From Flavobacterium salilacus subsp. salilacus (lineage in GTDB: Bacteria > Bacteroidota > Bacteroidia > Flavobacteriales > Flavobacteriaceae), in contig NZ_SKBP01000013.1 of assembly GCF_004634195.1 (NCBI RefSeq), forward strand, positions 1-58,126: a DNA stretch of 58,126 bases. Reading direction: 5' to 3'. Positions within the stretch are counted from its first letter, which is position 1, and every line of letters starts with the position of its first letter. This document shows, in pieces, positions 53,475 through 58,126 of this stretch. The notes under the pieces were generated by a model. That model was not told the DNA's origin. It saw nothing but the letters and a program-made list of their open reading frames with translations, and did not search any database. The position numbers and the translations under genes are program-made.

Positions 53475-55316
53475 TTATATTTCCAGTAATAATTTTTCAA
53501 ATTCAGTATCGTCATTAATCTCCATTTTTTTCTTAATCCGATACTTTTTGGTAATCGCACTTTCGTGTGATATTTGTAATAAAGAGGCAATTTCTTTATT
53601 GGTAAGATTCAGTTTTAAGAGCGAACAAAATTCAATGTCGTTTTTAGTAAGTTTTGAGAATTTATTACTCAATGTTCTCTCAAAATCAGGGTGCAGGCTG
53701 TTAAAACGGGTTTCAAACTGTTTCCAATAATCTTTTTGTTTAAGCAGTTGTTGCAGCTCTTTTTTAAGTCCTGCCATATTCATTTCTTCAGTATTGCACT
53801 TGCTAAGTATAATGTTTATACTATCCTGATAGTTAGCCATTTGCAGTGTTGTGGCAGTTAACTCTCTTTGTTTCTCTTCTATTATCTCTTTTTGGGCATT
53901 CGTAAGCTCTTGCTCATACTTATGCTGTTGTTTTATTAGTTTATTTTCGGCTTCAATACTTTTTAGTTGTTCTTTCTGTAATTTTGTTTTTAGCCAGTAG
54001 CTTCTCAAAAAGGCCAGTATCATTATAATGATAATAATACTCCCAAAAATATAGAGTAACATAAGGGTTTGTTCAGCTTCAACCTTTTCCTGGAGTGCTT
54101 TATTACTTGCTTCCAGCGCAAGGTTTTTCTCCCGTTGCAGTTCAGTTTGAAATTTAGCTTGTATTTCTTTAACCGCTTCCTCTGTATCAGAAGAGGCTAT
54201 AGAATCCTTTATGGCAATCGTGTTTTTATATTCAATAAGTGCTTTTTGTGCATTTCCGGTATAACTGTATGTATCTGCAATAGCCTCTACATATACCATT
54301 CTATCCTGAATATTCGAATATATGACTTCTCTATACGGCTCTGCACGCGCAATGACGTCAAGCGCTTCTTTGTATTTTTTTTCGGCATTCAGTACATTAA
54401 CATATTCGCCCGCTATTCTTAATATACGTGTCGATTTGTTTTCTGTAAGGTTATCAAATGCCTTTTTATAGGCTATTAAAGCCTTTGCATTGTGTCCCTC
54501 TTTATATTCTATATTACCTATTTTGCTGTAAGCAATACCAATGAGTTCTTTATCGCCAAATTTTTCAAGCCCTCCCGCTGCATCCTGCAATGCTTTTTTA
54601 GCTTCGTCATAACGCTCCAGTCTTATATAGGCTTCGGCAAGGTTAACGAGCGTCAGGTAATAATTTTTTTCTGCTCCTATTTCTTTAAAACCAATCAGCG
54701 TTTCTTTATACAAATCGACAGCAAACTCAAAATTTTCCATTGCCAAATAAGTATTGGCAAGTTTTTGTTTAATGGCTACTACATTGCCGGTACTCTTCTC
54801 CTCCGTTAATATTTTCAGGGATTTTAGCAGATAATCAACCGATTTATCATACTCCAGCATATAGTTATAATTCGATGCCATTTCGCCATATACCTTTCCC
54901 GTAGCTATATTGTCTTTTAGTTTTTTACTTATAATAAGTGCCTCATCAAGATATTTTAATGATTTTTTATATTCACCCTTATTTCGATATCCTATACACA
55001 GGTTCATCAGGCTTCTAAGACGGTTTGTGGGGTATTTATCAAGGTATGTTAATGATTTTTTGAAATAGTATATACAAGAGTCGGTATTACCTGTCATACC
55101 ATAATACATACCGTAAAGGTTGTAGGTATTACCCCAAATGGTGTCATGAGGCGGTTTTTGTGCAAGGGTTTTCTTTATTATTGTAAGGGCGCTGTCGGGC
55201 GACTTGTAAATAATTGTACGGGCATTACTTTCTGCCCCTTTAAAATCATAAGGTTGTTTTTGAGAATAGCCTAAAGTGCTTGTAAAAAGCAATAAGGATA
55301 GCAGTATTTTAACCAT
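53475..55316 (-). CDS. TPR-repeat membrane protein with C-terminal LuxR-like HTH
   Basis: This 613-residue protein has a signal peptide (1-18), then tetratricopeptide repeats at about 25-370 (SLMNLCIGYRNKGEYKKSLK, ATGKVYGEMASNYNYMLEYD, IAYSKIGNIEYKEGHNAKAL). One transmembrane helix at about 405-427 (LLYIFGSIIIIIMILAFL) is followed by a coiled coil at about 430-500. The C-terminal DNA-binding domain at about 545-605 has LTKNDIEFCSLLKLNLTNKE, then IASLLQISHESAITKKYRIK. The layout, with a periplasmic TPR sensor, one membrane pass and a cytoplasmic HTH, is common in Flavobacteriia as a one-component regulator. Targets are unknown; the T9SS genes downstream are candidates only by position. Confidence 0.88.
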   Translation of the reverse strand: MVKILLSLLLFTSTLGYSQKQPYDFKGAESNARTIIYKSPDSALTIIKKTLAQKPPHDTIWGNTYNLYGMYYGMTGNTDSCIYYFKKSLTYLDKYPTNRLRSLMNLCIGYRNKGEYKKSLKYLDEALIISKKLKDNIATGKVYGEMASNYNYMLEYDKSVDYLLKSLKILTEEKSTGNVVAIKQKLANTYLAMENFEFAVDLYKETLIGFKEIGAEKNYYLTLVNLAEAYIRLERYDEAKKALQDAAGGLEKFGDKELIGIAYSKIGNIEYKEGHNAKALIAYKKAFDNLTENKSTRILRIAGEYVNVLNAEKKYKEALDVIARAEPYREVIYSNIQDRMVYVEAIADTYSYTGNAQKALIEYKNTIAIKDSIASSDTEEAVKEIQAKFQTELQREKNLALEASNKALQEKVEAEQTLMLLYIFGSIIIIIMILAFLRSYWLKTKLQKEQLKSIEAENKLIKQQHKYEQELTNAQKEIIEEKQRELTATTLQMANYQDSINIILSKCNTEEMNMAGLKKELQQLLKQKDYWKQFETRFNSLHPDFERTLSNKFSKLTKNDIEFCSLLKLNLTNKEIASLLQISHESAITKKYRIKKKMEINDDTEFEKLLLEI

Positions 55317-55400
55317 GGTAAAATGATACTTTTCGTAAATGATTTTTAGTAACCGGGAGTATAGTGCAATTTAAGAAAAAATTAGTGAAGTTTTAACATT

Positions 55401-55889
55401 TTAATAATAAGTTGAATTACTCCCGCACAGCTCAGCTATTTTTTCGTATACTAATTGATTTTCATAGCCTTTGCGCATTAAAAAGTCAGAAACTTTTTTC
55501 TTTTTTTTAAGCATATTACTCTCCGTTACAAAATCCCATTGCTTTAAGGCAAGCTCGTTAAATGCAGTAATGTATTCTTGCTCATCAATTTCTTTAAGAG
55601 CAGCATCAATAGTATAACGTGATATCTGTCTGGCTTTAAGCTCTCTTATTATTCGTATCCTGCCCCAGTGCTTTATGCGAAACTTACCTCGTGCAAAACT
55701 GCGTGCAAAACGTTCTTCGTTAAGAAAATTATGTTCCAGCAAGTGCCCCACAATACTGTCTATAGCTTGAGGTATCATGTTGAGGCTCTTTAGTTTTTGA
55801 ATCACTTCTTCATGGCAACGCTCCTGGTAAGCGCAGTACTGTTCCAGTTTTTTTTGTGCTTCGGCTACAGTGTATGATTTATACAACAT
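55401..55889 (-). CDS. recX: Regulatory protein RecX
   Basis: This 162-residue protein has three three-helix repeats of the RecX type: LEQYCAYQERCHEEVIQKLK, then LLEHNFLNEERFARSFARGK and FRIKHWGRIRIIRELKARQI, ending with KVSDFLMRKGYENQLVYEKI. The conserved F-L-N-E-x-R-[FY]-A motif is intact. RecX caps RecA filaments and limits recombination. recA is not adjacent in this window. It has a normal length for the family and lies 84 bp upstream of the TPR regulator on the same strand. Confidence 0.93.
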   Translation of the reverse strand: MLYKSYTVAEAQKKLEQYCAYQERCHEEVIQKLKSLNMIPQAIDSIVGHLLEHNFLNEERFARSFARGKFRIKHWGRIRIIRELKARQISRYTIDAALKEIDEQEYITAFNELALKQWDFVTESNMLKKKKKVSDFLMRKGYENQLVYEKIAELCGSNSTYY

Positions 55890-56059
55890 TTATTTCTTTC
55901 AGGTTACAATACTGCCAATACTTTTTATGCATCCTGCCTAAACAGGTAAGTTTAGTATTTTATTCTTTTCTATATTGTGGCTTTTTTCTTTTTATAATCT
56001 GTACAAGCCCGTACTTACAAGGAGGCATAAATTTATCAAACTAACTCATTATAAAAAAC

Positions 56060-56080
56060 ATTATAAAAGTCTTTTATAAT
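56060..56080. promoter_or_regulatory. 21-bp inverted repeat upstream of recX
   Basis: ATTATAAAAG (56060-56069), one T, then CTTTTATAAT (56071-56080) form a perfect dyad about 170 bp upstream of the recX start. CATTATAAAA is also repeated nearby. It may be an operator or chance in AT-rich DNA. Confidence 0.35.
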
Positions 56081-56100
56081 AGCATAGTATTATGAGGCAT

Positions 56101-56130
56101 AAAAAAGCAGCTTATACAAGCTGCTTTTTT
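56101..56130 (-). terminator. Terminator of the porP/sprF-ompA operon
   Basis: A 13-bp perfect stem, AAAAAAGCAGCTT (56101-56113) / AAGCTGCTTTTTT (56118-56130), with a 4-nt loop is flanked by A and T runs, 19 bp past the stop codon at 56150. It works in either direction. Confidence 0.9.
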
Positions 56131-56149
56131 TACAATTATCATCAAAATT

Positions 56150-58024
56150 TTATGGTACAATGATAAACTCTGTCCTGCGGTTTATAGCATGTTGCTCCTC
56201 AGTACAGTTTTCGCCGCAATTAATTTTTAGTTCACTCTCTCCATAACCTTTGCCGGAAATACGGCTTTTATCTATACCCTTAGACATTACATACTGTACC
56301 GTAGCCTTTGCCCTTTGGTCAGATAAGTTCATGTTATACTCTTCGCTCCCCCTGTTATCCGTATGGGCTTTTATCATAATAACCATTTTAGGGTCTGCTT
56401 TCATAGCCTCGACAAGTTTGTCCAGCTCAAAAGCAGCCTCAGGAGTCATGTTACTTTTATTATATTCAAAATAAATATCATTAAGTACCACTTTGCCATC
56501 TATAATAAGACTCCTGATAGGTTTCAGGTTGGCAACAACATCCACTTTGTTTTCACGTGTTTTTTCAATGCGGAACATGCTGGTTTCATAACCAATAGCT
56601 GATGCTTTTAATGAGTATATCCTATCGCAATCTACACTGTAAACCAACTGACCGTTCTCGTCAGCAGTACGTGTTTCTATAACATTTTGCTTGTCGTCCA
56701 GTATGGCTACTTTAGCCGATGGTATAGGGCTGCCTGTATTAATATCTTTTACCGTTACAACAGCCTCTACACCGCATAGCGGTATGGCAAGATACATATT
56801 GTCTTTCTCTTTACGGTTACTGGAAAAGAACCCGATATTTTTAGAATTATTAAAGCTGAACGAAAAGTCATCCTGTGGCGAGTTTATAGGCGCGCCTATA
56901 TTCATAACCTCGCTGTCATGAGCCAGGTCTATCATAAAAATATCAAGACCGCCAAAGCCTTTATGACCGTTTGACGAAAAATACAGCTTGTCATCATCCG
57001 TAATATAAGGGAATGTTTCTTTACCCTCTGTATTTACTTTTGTACCCAGGTTCACCGGTTCGCCAAAGCTGTTATATCCTTTTACCGCTACTTTCCATAT
57101 ATCAGTATCCCCTACAGAGCCTTCTCTGTTCGAGGTAAAATATAACGTTTTACCGTCTTTACTAATAGCAGGATTACCCGTGCTCCAGTTATTACTGTTA
57201 AATGATACCGGTTTTACATTGCCCCATTTCCCATCCTGTTTTGTAGCCACAAAAAGATAAATAAGCCCCGTACGTTGTTTCATGGTACTTTCTTTATCAA
57301 AATCTCCTTTTACAAAACTCTCACTGGCAAAATACATCGTTTTACCATCGGCAGTAACTGCCACAGGACCGTCATGCCACTTGGTGTTAATATCGGTTAA
57401 TGGTTCAGGTTCGCTTATTCTGCCTGTTTTTTCATTATAGGTAGCGGTATATATATCCAGATAAGGCTCTTCATTTCTGCCATATTTTCTTCTTGCCGTA
57501 TTACGGGCACTGGTAAAATATACCGTATTATCGTTAGCAAGTACAGCACCAAAGTCAGAGTTCTTATCATCATTAATATCCAATATCCTTTCATCAAACA
57601 GTTTCGTTTGATTCCTCAGTTTAGGAAGATAGTTAGGATCTTGATTAAAAATAATAGCCCTTTGGTCTTTAGGAGCCAATTTGGCAAACTGCTGCATTTG
57701 CTTGTTAGCCTCTTCATATTGTCCTTCGGCTTTCAACATTTGTGCATAGCGGTAATAAGTCTCGGCATCCTGTTTAGATTCTGTTGCTTTGGCATACCAT
57801 TTTGCTGCCTCCTTACTGTTAAATACATTATAATAGCTTTCTGCAAGTTGTTTATAAACATACGGGTCTTTAGTGCCTTTTTTAGTAAGTTTCAGATATT
57901 CCTGCGCAGCATCAACATACTCAAAACGCCCGAATAATTTATCTGCTGCTTCGGTTTCTTTACTTTGTGCATGAACAGCAAGTGTGGCTAATAATAAACT
58001 TAGTATAAAACACAATTTTTTCAT
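56150..58024 (-). CDS. OmpA-family protein with TPR and PD40 repeats, T9SS accessory type
   Basis: This 624-residue protein has a signal peptide (1-19), TPR-like repeats at about 25-130 (FEYVDAAQEYLKLTKKGTKD), and PD40/WD40-like repeats at about 165-400 (GKTLYFTSNREGSVGDTDIW; KLYFSSNGHKGFGGLDIFMI). A carboxypeptidase-regulatory-like domain lies at about 410-490, and a C-terminal OmpA peptidoglycan-binding domain at about 510-620 (ILNDIYFEYNKSN-type start, IKAHTDNRGSEEYN, LSDQRAKATVQYVMSKGID). PorE-like proteins with this order anchor T9SS or gliding components to the cell wall. It lies 28 bp after a PorP/SprF gene, the usual pairing, and both follow a large adhesin in most flavobacteria. Which surface protein it serves is outside the window. 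Confidence 0.93.
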   Translation of the reverse strand: MKKLCFILSLLLATLAVHAQSKETEAADKLFGRFEYVDAAQEYLKLTKKGTKDPYVYKQLAESYYNVFNSKEAAKWYAKATESKQDAETYYRYAQMLKAEGQYEEANKQMQQFAKLAPKDQRAIIFNQDPNYLPKLRNQTKLFDERILDINDDKNSDFGAVLANDNTVYFTSARNTARRKYGRNEEPYLDIYTATYNEKTGRISEPEPLTDINTKWHDGPVAVTADGKTMYFASESFVKGDFDKESTMKQRTGLIYLFVATKQDGKWGNVKPVSFNSNNWSTGNPAISKDGKTLYFTSNREGSVGDTDIWKVAVKGYNSFGEPVNLGTKVNTEGKETFPYITDDDKLYFSSNGHKGFGGLDIFMIDLAHDSEVMNIGAPINSPQDDFSFSFNNSKNIGFFSSNRKEKDNMYLAIPLCGVEAVVTVKDINTGSPIPSAKVAILDDKQNVIETRTADENGQLVYSVDCDRIYSLKASAIGYETSMFRIEKTRENKVDVVANLKPIRSLIIDGKVVLNDIYFEYNKSNMTPEAAFELDKLVEAMKADPKMVIMIKAHTDNRGSEEYNMNLSDQRAKATVQYVMSKGIDKSRISGKGYGESELKINCGENCTEEQHAINRRTEFIIVP

Positions 58025-58052
58025 AGTGCTGGTTTCTTTATAAGGTGTTGGT

Positions 58053-58126
58053 TTAGAAATAACGAGGTGAACGTGAAACTTTCTTCGGGAAGTTTACATC
58101 AAACAGGAGTATGACCTCATGCGAAG
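58053..58126 (-). CDS. PorP/SprF-family membrane protein, C-terminal end
   Basis: The last 74 bases carry the final 24 codons and stop of a minus-strand gene. The encoded tail SHEVILLFDVNFPKKVSRSP, ending in RYF, is the typical C-terminus of PorP/SprF outer membrane proteins, and the final Phe is the usual outer membrane signature. SprF-type partners are needed for export or anchoring of a cognate type B T9SS substrate. Position 28 bp upstream of the OmpA/PD40 gene confirms the assignment. The rest of the gene lies beyond the window. Confidence 0.85.
   Translation of the reverse strand, partial: SHEVILLFDVNFPKKVSRSPRYF

Overview
The window comes from a Bacteroidota genome, almost certainly a member of the Flavobacteriaceae (Flavobacterium or a close relative). 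The evidence is the set of type IX secretion (T9SS) C-terminal sorting domains, a PorP/SprF C-terminus followed by an OmpA/PD40 protein, GLPGLI and DUF4249 proteins, a hybrid one-protein two-component regulator, an ECF sigma/FecR/STN-TonB receptor locus, TAnnTTTG promoter boxes and AT-rich intergenic DNA without Shine-Dalgarno sequences.

Left part (1-15,019, all minus strand): a run of large secreted proteins. Two paralogous multi-Ig adhesin-like proteins (the first cut by the window edge, the second with a type B sorting domain) are followed by a 1447-residue protein (propeller, two copies of an unnamed module, GEVED, Big_2 repeats, type A sorting domain). Next come a PNGase F-like secreted glycosidase and a 1321-residue hybrid sensor kinase/response regulator/AraC protein. 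Divergent from it (15,299-20,488, plus) is ECF sigma - small ORF - FecR anti-sigma - STN/TonB receptor - DUF4249 lipoprotein, a cell-surface signalling and uptake unit.

Middle (20,657-29,491): an NTF2-like protein, an ammonium transporter, a compact AT-rich restriction-modification cassette (XRE controller, C5-cytosine methyltransferase, candidate type II nuclease, Vsr) whose four genes overlap end to end, a dicarboxylate/glutamate symporter, a DinB-fold protein, a GT9 glycosyltransferase, and a LuxR response regulator convergent with a propeller histidine kinase (29,496-32,504).

Right-middle (32,505-44,846): a 42-bp perfect palindrome, a possible small RNA, tRNA-Arg(CCT) with an exact Bacteroidota promoter, then mostly housekeeping genes: SDR-type threonine dehydrogenase, a lipoprotein coupled to mfd, an ACT-like protein, YraN plus LD-carboxypeptidase, a GLPGLI protein, a small secreted protein, metG and a CAT-like acyltransferase.

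Right part (44,847-58,126, minus): two more large T9SS type A proteins that share a C-terminal block of about 500 residues but have unrelated N-termini, a decayed remnant of a third such gene, a repeated 3' hairpin element, a TPR/HTH regulator, recX, and the end of a porP/sprF-ompA operon.

No CRISPR array, transposase or integrase was seen. The points most worth a second look are the repeated 3' element with its decayed gene copy, the mosaic T9SS proteins, the PNGase F-like enzyme beside the hybrid regulator, and the controller-type restriction cassette with its direct-repeat operator candidate.
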